Shown one piece after another: positions 37,282 through 46,216 of a stretch of DNA of 64,000 nucleotides (the stretch's first letter is position 1; the number at the start of each line of letters is the position of its first letter). A program made the translations under genes and the position numbers. A model generated the notes under the pieces. It ran no database searches and had not been told where the DNA came from. It worked only from the letters and a program-made list of their open reading frames with translations. The DNA is from Leptolyngbya sp. NIES-3755 (GTDB taxonomy: Bacteria; Cyanobacteriota; Cyanobacteriia; Leptolyngbyales; Leptolyngbyaceae), in assembly GCA_001548435.1 (NCBI GenBank), contig AP017308.1, forward strand, positions 1,683,030 through 1,747,029. The letters are read 5' to 3'.

Positions 37282-37550
37282 GCAGTTCTCCGAGTGCGTC
37301 CGCCGAAACGACGAACATGGCGAGAACCAATCCGCACAATCCAGATTTGAGCATTGGGGTGACGAGCTTCGAGGCGATCGCAAGCTTCAATTTCGCTCCT
37401 ATCGACTTCAAATTCCCCGGTTTCAATGTCGATCGCCACAATTTTGCCCTGATTGCCTTCCTCAACTTGAGGACGCACTTGAGATTCGTAAATCTCATCA
37501 CCCCGTCGAGCAAATTCTTCCTTGCTGTAGCGAGGTTGTCGAACTGGCAT
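37278..37550 (-). CDS. Small conserved protein coupled to aspartic protease (90 aa)
   Basis: A 90-residue charged protein. The pattern KEEFARRGDEIYESQVRPQV followed by GNQGKIVAIDIETGEFEVD is shared by many small cyanobacterial proteins encoded right before retropepsin-like genes. The role is unknown; such pairs have been viewed as possible toxin-antitoxin or regulator pairs, which is inference. It overlaps the protease gene by 4 bases. Confidence 0.75.
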   Translation of the reverse strand: MPVRQPRYSKEEFARRGDEIYESQVRPQVEEGNQGKIVAIDIETGEFEVDRSEIEACDRLEARHPNAQIWIVRIGSRHVRRFGGRTRRTA

Positions 37551-37689
37551 AGACTTGACCTCTATTTCAACAGTACATCTGCATTTTAACCCGACAATCG
37601 AGCCTTTCTACAGAGGTTCTTGTTAACCAATGAGTCAATCGCTTAAGCCTTCGCGACAAACTTACTGCTTCTTTGCCACTCTCACCTTT

Positions 37690-37794
37690 CTACTCGGATA
37701 AATCAGCAACGATCGCTTTTAAGTCGTGATTGAACGATCGAGAATATTCCTCGCGAATTCTGTGAATTTCTGCCACAATCTCATCCTGAAACAT
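37690..37794 (-). CDS. Very small protein (34 aa) of a common cyanobacterial family
   Basis: Reading from the ATG at 37794 gives MFQDEIVAEIHRIREEYSRS, then FNHDLKAIVADLSE and a stop. The pattern of an acidic start, EIH.IREE and FN.DLKAI.AD is shared by many tiny cyanobacterial proteins of unknown role, often near toxin-antitoxin or mobile genes. The ribosome binding site is weak. It lies on the same strand as the aspartic protease pair but 140 bases before it. Confidence 0.6.
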   Translation of the reverse strand: MFQDEIVAEIHRIREEYSRSFNHDLKAIVADLSE

Positions 37795-37812
37795 TTGTCT
37801 TCTCGAATAATC

Positions 37813-37959
37813 TCAGTGTTCAAGCCGTAAACAGATACCCATTTTGATGCTGTTCCTAGTAGTCCAGACGCTTCTACCCATCAGAGAACCAACTAGCAGA
37901 CCTGACGAACCAGTGATCAAAGCTGTTGTAATCAATACAACGATGTAACTCGATTTCAT
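37813..37959 (-). CDS. Possible 48-aa membrane peptide
   Basis: A short frame from the ATG at 37959 with one hydrophobic segment (SYIVVLITTALITGSSGLLV) and a basic tail. No clear ribosome binding site and no family known to me. It could be chance. Confidence 0.25.
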   Translation of the reverse strand: MKSSYIVVLITTALITGSSGLLVGSLMGRSVWTTRNSIKMGICLRLEH

Positions 37960-38033
37960 ATTTGAAAAAAGACGAGGACTAATCCGCAGTAGAAACACTT
38001 CAATTGCATCAACTTCGTATCAGGTTTGCTTGA

Positions 38034-38074
38034 AAAAGCTGGAAAACTTCTCTGCATTATGTTTTCCAGCTTTT
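38034..38074 (-). terminator. Terminator of the XRE-ClpN gene
   Basis: A perfect 14-bp inverted repeat (38034-38047 with 38061-38074), AAAAGCTGGAAAAC against its complement, with a 13-base loop and a T-rich end on the minus strand. It lies 15 bases after the stop codon. Confidence 0.85.
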
Positions 38075-38088
38075 CGGCACTCATCAAA

Positions 38089-38778
38089 TTAAACCGCTTC
38101 TGCAAGTTGATTGCTCAAAGTTGCGATGTCAATTTCGTAGTGCTGAAATAGCTCACTCAAAACAGTTGTGTCTGTCTCAGCGAGTCGGACTAATCCCCAT
38201 AGAAGATGCTCAGTTCCGATCGTCTTTTTTCCCTGAAGCCGAACGACTTGCAAGGCAAGCTCCAGTACGAACTTGCTTTGTGAACTAAATTCCAGATGCT
38301 CACCCGACTCAAATGAGTGTTCATTAGTTTCAATTTCTGCCGTGACACCATTGGCACGAAGTAAACGGGCAGAAGTTGTTGCCGGATCAGCTAACAATCC
38401 AGCCAAGAGATGCTTGGGTTCAACCTGAGAACTATATGACCCTCCTCGATGCAGCGAAGCGGTTTGGGCTGCTTCATTACGAGCAAAACTAATTGCACGA
38501 ATCGCCTTTTCAGTGAAGCGCTCAAATCCAAATTCAAACCCGAAGAAATTTTTGACTCGTTCAACCAGTGTCTGCACAGAATTCTTTGCCTCGTAAATAA
38601 AAACGTCTTCGATCGCGACCTGAAACAGACTGGCAATTTTGAACGCCATATCAAGGCTGGGGTCAAACTTACCAGATTCAAACCCATTGACCGCTTGACG
38701 ACTCACTCCTAATTCTCTAGCGAGGTCGGACTGTGACCACTGATGCAGTTGTCGAAGTTCTTTCAGTCGGTTTTTCAT
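38089..38778 (-). CDS. XRE helix-turn-helix - ClpN double-repeat regulator
   Basis: A 229-residue fusion. Residues 1 to about 62 form an XRE/Cro-type helix-turn-helix (WSQSDLARELGVSRQAVNGF, ESGKFDPSLDMAFKIASLF). Residues about 84 to 229 look like a Clp N-terminal domain with two repeats (FTEKAIRAISFARNEA, VEPKHLLAGLLAD; then FVLELALQVVRLQGKK, IGTEHLLWGLVR). Clp_N domains normally recruit adaptors or substrates to ClpA/ClpC, so this protein may tie a promoter to protein quality control. Its own promoter holds two copies of a palindromic site, which suggests autoregulation. Confidence 0.85.
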   Translation of the reverse strand: MKNRLKELRQLHQWSQSDLARELGVSRQAVNGFESGKFDPSLDMAFKIASLFQVAIEDVFIYEAKNSVQTLVERVKNFFGFEFGFERFTEKAIRAISFARNEAAQTASLHRGGSYSSQVEPKHLLAGLLADPATTSARLLRANGVTAEIETNEHSFESGEHLEFSSQSKFVLELALQVVRLQGKKTIGTEHLLWGLVRLAETDTTVLSELFQHYEIDIATLSNQLAEAV

Positions 38779-38794
38779 CGGTTTGTCTGTCCGC

Positions 38795-38813
38795 TGTCAA
38801 GTATTACTTTACA
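38795..38813. promoter_or_regulatory. Operator copy 1 for the XRE-ClpN gene (degenerate)
   Basis: TGTCAAGTATTACTTTACA matches the perfect site at 38830-38848 in 15 of 19 positions. It starts 17 bases before the start codon, where bound repressor would block transcription or translation. Confidence 0.55.
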
Positions 38814-38829
38814 TAATTCTGAGGCGAAG

Positions 38830-38848
38830 TGTCAAGTGATGCTTGACA
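38830..38848. promoter_or_regulatory. Operator copy 2 for the XRE-ClpN gene (perfect palindrome)
   Basis: TGTCAAG - TGATG - CTTGACA, a perfect 7-bp inverted repeat with a 5-base spacer. Its centre is 35 bp from that of copy 1, between three and three and a half helical turns, as for paired dimer sites. Confidence 0.65.
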
Positions 38849-38864
38849 ATAATCAAAGTCTTAT

Positions 38865-39350
38865 CTAATTCGGAACCCGATATCGACTGGCAATAAACGA
38901 GAAAAATCGGAAGTAGTTGCCAAACTGTGAACTCGGAGCCGTACCACGCCAGTAATATTCCACGCCTTTTTGGTCGATCGTTAACGTCATCGTGCTAGTT
39001 TGCGCCTCAACCTTCACCTCCAATCGCCCAGAAATTCCCTGCTCAGTCGTAAAGTTCGGCGTTGGTTTCGGTTGCTTATTTTGCTCCGGTCGCTTCAGTC
39101 TCGCCCAACTCCGAATCTCAAGTCCGTTATTTCTTGGATCACTAAACACAATGCCGTCCTGATTCTCTGGAGGAATCGAATCGACCCAGCCCTCCGGATA
39201 CAAAAACTCAAATCCAAATCGCGGATTCCGGTACGTTTGCCAGCGGTCAGGAAGCCTATCCTGCTGAGGTTCTGAGCGCTCCCAAGGCAACCTGTCACAC
39301 CCCGTCAATCCAATCAATCCCACTAAAATCCAACTCAAGCCGTGCTTCAT
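38865..39350 (-). CDS. Lipoprotein, unknown function (161 aa)
   Basis: The ATG at 39350 gives a 161-residue protein with a lipoprotein signal (MKHGLSWILVGLIGLTGCDR, Cys at residue 18) and a mature part with the pattern YRNPRFGFEFLYPEGW, common to PsbP-like or DUF-type secreted lipoproteins. The mature domain looks compact and beta-rich. Location: membrane-anchored in the periplasm. Partners unknown. Confidence 0.75.
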   Translation of the reverse strand: MKHGLSWILVGLIGLTGCDRLPWERSEPQQDRLPDRWQTYRNPRFGFEFLYPEGWVDSIPPENQDGIVFSDPRNNGLEIRSWARLKRPEQNKQPKPTPNFTTEQGISGRLEVKVEAQTSTMTLTIDQKGVEYYWRGTAPSSQFGNYFRFFSFIASRYRVPN

Positions 39351-39459
39351 AATGTAAATGATTGTAACAATAATGCTGTCATGCAGGCATACCGTCTTGA
39401 CAGCCCCGAATCTGGCAGATATTGTATTTGCATACCCGGGTAAAACGACTGAAAGTTCT

Positions 39460-39777
39460 ATGCAAGACAAGCAGAAAGTTACGCTGTATCTCCCGCCCGA
39501 ATTGCACCGCAAGCTAAAAATCCAAGCGGCGATGAGTTCAGAGGCGATGTCAATCCTCGCAGAGAGGGCGCTCAATTTTTACCTCACTTACCCGGAGGTA
39601 GTTGAGCAGCAAGAAGAAGCTCATGGACAAACGCATCGGATCTACGACTGTCCCAGTTGTACCACTCCGGTTGTATTACGTAACGGCGAGTTGACTCCAT
39701 TGGGTCAGCAAGGTTCAATCCTCCAGGATGAGCTATCGACCGTCTCGATCGAAGAAAAGGTGGTCGTTCCCTGCTAG
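39460..39777 (+). CDS. Small ribbon-helix-helix-like protein with CxxC tail (105 aa)
   Basis: The N-terminal part (MQDKQKVTLYLPPELHRKLK and IQAAMSSEAMSILAERALNF) has the strand-helix-helix pattern of RHH DNA-binding proteins. The second half has YDCPSCTTPVV, a single CxxC that could bind metal in a dimer, and a Val-rich end. It precedes ycf46 by 72 bases on the same strand, so it may regulate or be co-transcribed with it. Confidence 0.75.
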   Translation: MQDKQKVTLYLPPELHRKLKIQAAMSSEAMSILAERALNFYLTYPEVVEQQEEAHGQTHRIYDCPSCTTPVVLRNGELTPLGQQGSILQDELSTVSIEEKVVVPC

Positions 39778-39849
39778 GGTCATCCCGACTCAGAGTTCGT
39801 CAACCTGGTTCGCTTTACACATCTGCACCGTTTTTAGTGGGTCGCGGTT

Positions 39850-41358
39850 ATGCAAGAAGAGCTAAATATTCTGTTACAGGCTCAATATCCTTTAATTTAT
39901 CTTGTGACATCGGAAGAAGAGCGGGCAGAGCAAGCGATCTCGATTCTTGCTCAAACAAAGCCCCCCAAGCGGTTGTATTTGTGGACGGTGACCCACGGGA
40001 TCGTTGAATATGGTCAACCCCGTAGCGTGACTCAGCACAACACAGTTTCCCCTGAAGCTGCGATCGAATGGGTAATGCGCCAGCGGGAACCGGGTATCTT
40101 TGTTTTCAAGGATTTGCACCCGTTCATCGATTCGCCTGCGGTGACTCGGTGGTTGCGTGACGCGATCGCTAGTTTCAAAGGAACGCAGAAGGCGATTGTG
40201 CTAATGTCCCCTGTGCAAAACATCCCGATCGAGTTGGAGAAAGAGGTGGTCGTCATGGACTTCCCGCTTCCCAACATGACCGAGTTGAATCAAGTTCTTA
40301 CGACTCAATTAGATCAGATTCGCACTCGTCGGATTACGACCGAAACCCGCGAAAAGCTCCTCAAAGCTGCGTTAGGTCTGACTCGCGATGAAGCGGAAAA
40401 AGTTTATCGAAAGGCGCAAGTGACCGCCGGACGTTTAACCGAGGAAGAAGTTGACATTGTTCTATCTGAGAAAAAGCAACTGATTCGGCGGAACGGAATT
40501 CTAGAGTACATCGAAGAAGACGAGACGATCGATTCGGTCGGTGGACTTGAAGAATTAAAGCACTGGTTGAAACAGCGATCGAACGCTTTCACCGAACGTG
40601 CAAGAGAGTATGGATTGCCCCAACCGAAAGGAATGCTGATTCTGGGGGTTCCAGGTTGCGGAAAGTCGCTGATTGCAAAAACGACTTCGCGACTGTGGGG
40701 ATTGCCACTCCTACGGTTGGATATGGGTCGGGTTTATGACGGTTCGATGGTTGGTCGATCGGAAGCGAATCTTCGGAGCGCTTTGAAGACCGCAGAATCA
40801 ATTTCACCCGCGATCCTGTTCATTGATGAAATGGATAAGGCGTTCGCTGGAACAACTGGATCAGCCGACTCCGATGGTGGAACTTCGAGCCGGATCTTCG
40901 GTTCCTTCCTCACCTGGATGCAAGAGAAAACTTCTCCAGTGTTTGTGATGGCGACGGCGAACCGAGTCGAGCGGCTTCCAGGAGAGTTCCTTAGAAAAGG
41001 TCGATTCGATGAAATCTTCTTCGTCGATCTCCCCACTCCTGAAGAGCGCAAAGAGATTTTCAGAATCCACCTGACGAAACGCCGTCGAGAGATCGATCGC
41101 TTCGACCTCGACCAACTCGCAAGCGTTTGCGATGGTTTCTCAGGAGCGGAAATTGAGCAAGCCTTAGTTGCGGCCATGTACGAGGCATTCGCTCAAGATC
41201 GAGAGTTTACCCAATTGGACATCATCGCGGCATCCAGAGCAACCATGCCGTTGTCCAAGACAATGACTGAGCAGGTGACAGCCCTTCGGGATTGGGCTAG
41301 GCAGCGAGCGCGACCTGCGGCAGCCTCAGTTGCTGAATATCAGCGACTTGAGTTCTAA
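39850..41358 (+). CDS. ycf46: Ycf46-type AAA+ ATPase
   Basis: A 502-residue AAA+ protein. The N-terminal 220 residues are the Ycf46-specific part (MQEELNILLQAQYPLIYLVT, GIFVFKDLHPFID). The AAA+ core follows with Walker A GVPGCGKS, Walker B ILFIDEMDKAF, sensor 1 in VMATANRVERLP and the arginine finger region FLRKGRFDEIFFVD. Ycf46 is conserved in cyanobacteria and red-lineage plastids; it has been linked to inorganic carbon use and photosynthesis, but its substrate is not known. Its neighbour downstream is ycf35, as often seen. Confidence 0.9.
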   Translation: MQEELNILLQAQYPLIYLVTSEEERAEQAISILAQTKPPKRLYLWTVTHGIVEYGQPRSVTQHNTVSPEAAIEWVMRQREPGIFVFKDLHPFIDSPAVTRWLRDAIASFKGTQKAIVLMSPVQNIPIELEKEVVVMDFPLPNMTELNQVLTTQLDQIRTRRITTETREKLLKAALGLTRDEAEKVYRKAQVTAGRLTEEEVDIVLSEKKQLIRRNGILEYIEEDETIDSVGGLEELKHWLKQRSNAFTERAREYGLPQPKGMLILGVPGCGKSLIAKTTSRLWGLPLLRLDMGRVYDGSMVGRSEANLRSALKTAESISPAILFIDEMDKAFAGTTGSADSDGGTSSRIFGSFLTWMQEKTSPVFVMATANRVERLPGEFLRKGRFDEIFFVDLPTPEERKEIFRIHLTKRRREIDRFDLDQLASVCDGFSGAEIEQALVAAMYEAFAQDREFTQLDIIAASRATMPLSKTMTEQVTALRDWARQRARPAAASVAEYQRLEF

Positions 41359-41511
41359 CAAGCTTTCTCCTGTCTTCCCAACAGGATGAAGGGCTAGCAT
41401 CATCAGCTAGCAGTCTGATCCGTTTTGAATGCTTGAGTCCACTCTGGGTTCAAAACGTCTTAAACCTAAACGTTGTCGTTGTTATCAACTTTTCCACGGA
41501 GGAAACCCAAT

Positions 41512-41865
41512 ATGTCTCACTTTAGCACTCTTCGCACCAAGATCACCGACGCAGAAATCCTCAAGTCCTCGCTCCGCGATCTGGGCATTTCGGTTAAGAC
41601 TGAAGCTGATGTTCGTGGCTACAACGGACAGCGGGTTCGCTCGGACATCGTTGCAGTTCTCGATGGCGAGTATGATTTGGGCTGGTCGCGCAATGCGGAT
41701 GGTTCGTTTGACTTGATCGCTGACCTCTGGGGTGTGGCGAAGAAGCACAACCAAACCGAACTGATCAACTCGATCAACCAAAAGTATGCTGTCAACAAGA
41801 CCTTGGCTGAAGTCAAGCGTCCTGGCTTGAACAATGCAAACGTGAAATTGGTTGTCCAAAAATAG
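41512..41865 (+). CDS. ycf35: Ycf35 / DUF1257 protein
   Basis: From the ATG at 41512, with a GGAGG site at 41499-41503, the protein is 117 residues: MSHFSTLRTKITDAEILKSS, DVRGYNGQRVRSDIVAVLDG, DLIADLWGVAKKHNQTEL and a C-terminus ending LVVQK. This is the complete DUF1257/Ycf35 domain, found in cyanobacteria and plastids, function unknown. It follows ycf46 and has a strong terminator. Confidence 0.92.
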   Translation: MSHFSTLRTKITDAEILKSSLRDLGISVKTEADVRGYNGQRVRSDIVAVLDGEYDLGWSRNADGSFDLIADLWGVAKKHNQTELINSINQKYAVNKTLAEVKRPGLNNANVKLVVQK

Positions 41866-41889
41866 TTTCTCTGCGCGTTCCCAAGCTGG

Positions 41890-41922
41890 CGGGTTAACTT
41901 CTCACAGTTAACCCGTTTTTTT
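41890..41922 (+). terminator. Terminator of ycf35
   Basis: CGGGTTAACT (41890-41899) and AGTTAACCCG (41906-41915) form a perfect 10-bp stem with a 6-base loop and seven T. Confidence 0.93.
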
Positions 41923-42004
41923 GTGTTTAATTTTTGAGCGTAATCTGTTGGTGCTTGATGCTATGTGTCTAGTAGGGCGGTAGTTTGGGGTAGTCGTGGG
42001 AGCT

Positions 42005-42487
42005 ATGCAAATTGAACTTGCAACCGATGAAGACAGGCGTGTTTTTGCAACGTGGAGCCAGGTTAGCCGTCTTGAAGAGCGAACTTGTCGTCCAATTCTC
42101 AATGGTAAGCGAGTTGCTCGAAATAACGAGGTCATCATGTTCTCGTTTGTGATAGATGGAATCGATGAACTGGTTGGACGATTTGAGTATTTCGATTTCA
42201 ATCCCCGTAATCACTCCGCTGAGTTTGGGTATATGGTCAATCCTAAGCTGAGACGACAAGGAATTGGGACAAAGATGTTGAACATTGCCATTACTCATCT
42301 GTTTTCAACCACAACGCTGAACAAGTTATATTGTCAAACGGCAGCTTTCAATATTGCATCCATCAAGCTGCTTGAGAAGCTCAACTTTCATCAAGATGGT
42401 GTATTACGAGAACACCATGAGCTAGATGGGAAATTGTGGGATGACTTCATTTATAGTGTTCTGAAGCGCGAGTGGAGGGAAATGTAG
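42005..42487 (+). CDS. GNAT acetyltransferase, RimJ/RimL-type
   Basis: A 160-residue protein from the ATG at 42005 (a GTG at 41996 is possible). It has the RimJ/RimL pattern: MVNPKLRRQGIGTKMLNIAI (acetyl-CoA motif), LYCQTAAFNIASIKLLEKLN (motif B) and a late FIYSVLKREW. Family members acetylate N-termini or antibiotics; substrate unknown. It ends about 50 bases before the duplicated phosphoribosyltransferase fragment on the other strand. Confidence 0.85.
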   Translation: MQIELATDEDRRVFATWSQVSRLEERTCRPILNGKRVARNNEVIMFSFVIDGIDELVGRFEYFDFNPRNHSAEFGYMVNPKLRRQGIGTKMLNIAITHLFSTTTLNKLYCQTAAFNIASIKLLEKLNFHQDGVLREHHELDGKLWDDFIYSVLKREWREM

Positions 42488-42539
42488 TTATGGCAATAAG
42501 GCATTTTTAGCTGCGAATTCTACTTGCCGAAGCACAGAA

Positions 42540-42722
42540 TTATTCTGGAAGATTCAAGAGTTCCGCAGGCTCCATCTTCTCGTATTTCTCAAACGGCTGA
42601 TGAATCCAGGGATTATGCTCTAAGTAATCCACGTAATAATCAGGCTTGATTACAGAACAAGCTTTATACCAGAGAACGGCGGTGCGAACTTCCTCGATAT
42701 AGAAACCGTAATGTCGATCGAG
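42540..42722 (-). pseudogene. Duplicated 3' fragment of the phosphoribosyltransferase gene
   Basis: These 183 bases match the last 183 bases of the intact gene (43268-43450) without any gap; I count 22 differences (88% identity). The fragment still encodes LDRHYGFYIEEVRTAVLWYK and on to the end, with only three amino-acid changes (D/E, E/D, L/M), so most differences are silent. It keeps a stop codon but has no start of its own. Together with the intact gene it frames the toxin-antitoxin pair. Confidence 0.9.
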
Positions 42723-42748
42723 AATCAACAAACTAAAACAGAAAGACT

Positions 42749-43253
<505 letters not shown>

Positions 43254-43267
43254 CTAAACCATGCAGA

Positions 43268-43789
43268 TTATTCAGGAAGGTTCATCAGATCCGCAGGTTC
43301 CATCTTCTCGTATTTCTCAAACGGTTGATGAATCCAAGGATTGTGTTCTAGATACTCTACATAGTAATCGGGCTTGATCACAGAACAGGCTTTGTACCAG
43401 AGAACAGCGGTGCGAACTTCCTCGATATAGAACCCGTAATGTCGATCGAGCCAAGGAATCGTCTTCTGCAACGTCACTCCCGAATCCACCAAATCATCGA
43501 CTAACAAAACGTGACTTCCCAAACTCAGCGAAGTCATCGTGAGATCTTTTGAGAATACGAGGGAACTTCTGGACTGACTGCCGCCTCGATATGAAGAAGT
43601 CGATAAGATTGCGAGGGGCAGATCGAAAATTCGAGCCAGAATATCCCCGACTCGTAAGCCGCCTTTCGCTAAGCAGACGATTTGATTAAACTGCCAGTCC
43701 GATCGATAAATTTGGGCAGCGAGTTTTTCGATTAACAGATGGTAATCTGACCAACTGACATGAAGATCGGACTGAGTGGAATCCGGCAT
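43268..43789 (-). CDS. Phosphoribosyltransferase (xanthine/guanine-type)
   Basis: From the ATG at 43789 (MPDSTQSDLHVSWSDYHLLI) the protein is 173 residues. It has the PRPP-binding loop LLVDDLVDSGVTLQ and an N-terminal IVCLAKGGLRVGDILARIFD, as in hypoxanthine/xanthine/guanine phosphoribosyltransferases that salvage purine bases. Its 3' third is duplicated 0.7 kb further along. It faces away from the sugar transporter gene at 43890. Confidence 0.88.
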   Translation of the reverse strand: MPDSTQSDLHVSWSDYHLLIEKLAAQIYRSDWQFNQIVCLAKGGLRVGDILARIFDLPLAILSTSSYRGGSQSRSSLVFSKDLTMTSLSLGSHVLLVDDLVDSGVTLQKTIPWLDRHYGFYIEEVRTAVLWYKACSVIKPDYYVEYLEHNPWIHQPFEKYEKMEPADLMNLPE

Positions 43790-43889
43790 AGTGAAGTCAA
43801 AATAGATAAGTTTTTCTTCAACGTGCGAATCGTGCAGTCGAAGACGATGAAAATAATACAACTGTTACCCCGGATTCTGCGACTTCGTT

Positions 43890-45332
43890 ATGAATAATTC
43901 CGCTGAGGATCGAGCGTTTCTGTCTGAGAAATTAAATCTAAGCACGAAGCTAGCCTACGGTGCTGGTGATCTGGGTCCTGCCATTACCGCAAATATTGTA
44001 GGCGTGTTTCTGCTGATTTTCTTTACTAATGTCGCTGGTCTAAAGCCTGGACTAGCAGGCAGCATTCTGATGATTGGCAAGATTTGGGATGCAATTAATG
44101 ACCCAATCGTGGGAATGTGGAGCGATCGGACTCAGAGCCGATGGGGAAGGCGGCATCCGTGGATGATCTTTGGTGCAATTCCGTTTGGGATTTTCTTTTT
44201 TCTTCAATGGCTTGTTCCCCAATTTAGTCGTAATCCTGAAACAAATCAGTGGGCGCTATTTTGGTACTACATCGCGATCGGGATATTTTTCAATAGTTTT
44301 TATACAGCAGTGAATCTGCCTTACACCGCCATGACAGCGGAACTAACGCAAGATTATGATGAAAGAACTAGCCTCAATAGCTACCGATTTGCGTTTTCGA
44401 TTAGCGGCAGCATTCTTTCACTGGTTCTAGCACTCTTGATTTTAGATGCCTTCAAAGACCCGATTCAGCAATATTTAGTTTTGGGGGGAGTCTGCGCCTT
44501 TATTTCTGTGTTGCCGTTGTACTGGTGCGTATGGGGAACTCGCAAACGGGTTCAAGCACTAGAACGCGAACGCCGTGCCGCTCCCGCTGAAACTCCACTG
44601 CCTTATCTTGAGCAGCTCAAAATTGCCTTTAGCAATATTCCATTTTTGTATGTGATTGGAATTTACTTGTGTTCCTGGCTTGCCGTGCAAAACACCGTGG
44701 CAGTGATTCCCTTTTTTGTTAAAAACTGGATGGGGCTGGGGGATGCAGATTTTACCCAAGTGATTATTGCGGTACAGGTGACGGGCTTAGTGATGCTGTT
44801 TGTTTGGAGCGCGGTGAGTAAACGCTATGGAAAAAAAGCCGTTTACTTTATGGGCATGGTGATTTGGTTGATCGCACAAGTGGGGCTGTTTCTGCTGCAA
44901 CCGAGGCAAGTGGTATTGATGTATGTGTTGGCGATTCTAGCAGGGTTTGGGGTGTCTACTGCGTATCTGATTCCCTGGTCGATGATTCCTGATGTGATTG
45001 AGCTAGATGAATTGCAGACCGGACAGCGGCGTGAAGGGGTGTTCTATGGATTCATGATTTTATTGCAAAAAATTGCTCTGGCAGTGGGCTTGTTCGCGGT
45101 CGGTTGGGTTTTGCAAAAATCTGGTTTTACTGAGACGGTTGCGGGTCAGCCTGTTCCTGTTCAACCTGAATCAGCGCTGTGGGCAATTCGGATTTTAGTG
45201 GGTCCGATACCCCTTGTTGTGCTGTTGATTGGGTTGGTGTTGGCATACTTCTATCCGATTACCAAAGAGAAACATGCTGAGATTCTATTAAAACTGAGTG
45301 AACGGAAACGGCTGGGCGATCGCAATCAGTAA
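43890..45332 (+). CDS. GPH-family (MFS-like) sugar:cation symporter
   Basis: A 480-residue membrane protein with 12 predicted helices of the glycoside-pentoside-hexuronide family: LAYGAGDLGPAITANIVGVF at the start, IWDAINDPIVGMWSDRTQSR (with the cation-site Asp), PYTAMTAELTQDYDERTSLN, and the later IPWSMIPDVIELDELQTGQR. It imports sugars or similar substrates with H+ or Na+; substrate unknown. Single-gene unit. Confidence 0.9.
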   Translation: MNNSAEDRAFLSEKLNLSTKLAYGAGDLGPAITANIVGVFLLIFFTNVAGLKPGLAGSILMIGKIWDAINDPIVGMWSDRTQSRWGRRHPWMIFGAIPFGIFFFLQWLVPQFSRNPETNQWALFWYYIAIGIFFNSFYTAVNLPYTAMTAELTQDYDERTSLNSYRFAFSISGSILSLVLALLILDAFKDPIQQYLVLGGVCAFISVLPLYWCVWGTRKRVQALERERRAAPAETPLPYLEQLKIAFSNIPFLYVIGIYLCSWLAVQNTVAVIPFFVKNWMGLGDADFTQVIIAVQVTGLVMLFVWSAVSKRYGKKAVYFMGMVIWLIAQVGLFLLQPRQVVLMYVLAILAGFGVSTAYLIPWSMIPDVIELDELQTGQRREGVFYGFMILLQKIALAVGLFAVGWVLQKSGFTETVAGQPVPVQPESALWAIRILVGPIPLVVLLIGLVLAYFYPITKEKHAEILLKLSERKRLGDRNQ

Positions 45333-45468
45333 ACCGTGAATTGACGAGAAACGTCAAAGGCGCGATCGAGGACGATTTGCCAAACTTAAGTTGCGAAAAG
45401 CGTAACCGATCGCACCAGTGACCCACTTCGATGGCAGAGTAGGTACATTCTTAAGTACGGCAATTTAG

Positions 45469-46203
45469 ATGATGAGTACCATTCAGAAATCAACCTGGAA
45501 GCGATTCAGTGCAGTTCCCATTGCGCTCGGAATCGTTGGCTGCTCGATGATTAGTCCCGTTTATGCACAGGAGAAACTCGTGCGGACTCTAACTGTGACA
45601 GGTCGAGGATTTGAGGATATTCAAACGACGATCGCACAAGTTCGATTAGGTGTCGAAGTCGAAGGCAAAACCGCGAACGATGTGCAGCGAGAAGTGGCAC
45701 GTCGATCAAATTCGGTCGTGAACTTTTTGCGATCGCGCCAAGTGGATAAACTCGAAACGACTGGAATTAATCTCAATCCCCGCTACGATTACAGCAATAA
45801 TCGCCAAACTTTAGTCGGATATGTTGGCTCGAATAATGTCTCGTTCCGAGTTCCGACTGAGCGAGCTGGAGAAATTATCGATGAAGCGGTGAAATCGGGA
45901 GCAAGTCGGATTGATAGTGTGAGTTTTGTGGCGACTGATGAAGCGACCGCTGCGGCTCAAAAACGTGCTCTTCAGAAGGCAACCCAAGAAGCCAATGCTC
46001 AAGCTGATGCAGTCTTTAGCGCGTTGAATCTCACTCGTAGAGAGATTGTCAACGTTCAAGTCAATGGCGCGTCGGCTCCACCTCCCATTTTTCAAGATGT
46101 GGCTCCACGAGCAAGAATGCAGGCAGCACAAACGGCTCCAAGTCCTGTTGTGGGCGGCGAACAACGGGTTGAAGGTTCAGTAACATTGCAGATTAGTTAC
46201 TAG
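45469..46203 (+). CDS. Secreted SIMPL-domain (DUF541) protein
   Basis: A 244-residue protein with a signal peptide (about 1 to 34, ending PVYAQ) and a SIMPL domain: TLTVTGRGFEDIQTTIAQVR, GVEVEGKTANDVQREVARRS, LETTGINLNPRYDYSNNRQT. SIMPL proteins are periplasmic or surface proteins linked to oxidative stress and channel formation in other bacteria; the role here is unknown. Followed at 13 bases by the hydrolase gene, so the two may be co-transcribed. Confidence 0.88.
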   Translation: MMSTIQKSTWKRFSAVPIALGIVGCSMISPVYAQEKLVRTLTVTGRGFEDIQTTIAQVRLGVEVEGKTANDVQREVARRSNSVVNFLRSRQVDKLETTGINLNPRYDYSNNRQTLVGYVGSNNVSFRVPTERAGEIIDEAVKSGASRIDSVSFVATDEATAAAQKRALQKATQEANAQADAVFSALNLTRREIVNVQVNGASAPPPIFQDVAPRARMQAAQTAPSPVVGGEQRVEGSVTLQISY

Positions 46204-46216
46204 AAGAATCGGAGAG

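Noticed and set aside
42540-42731. Separate 63-residue gene
   Set aside because: It is the copied 3' end of the phosphoribosyltransferase gene and has no start of its own.
45341-45357. TTGACG-AGAAA-CGTCAA hairpin after the sugar transporter gene
   Set aside because: Short stem without T-run; too weak to call a terminator or operator.
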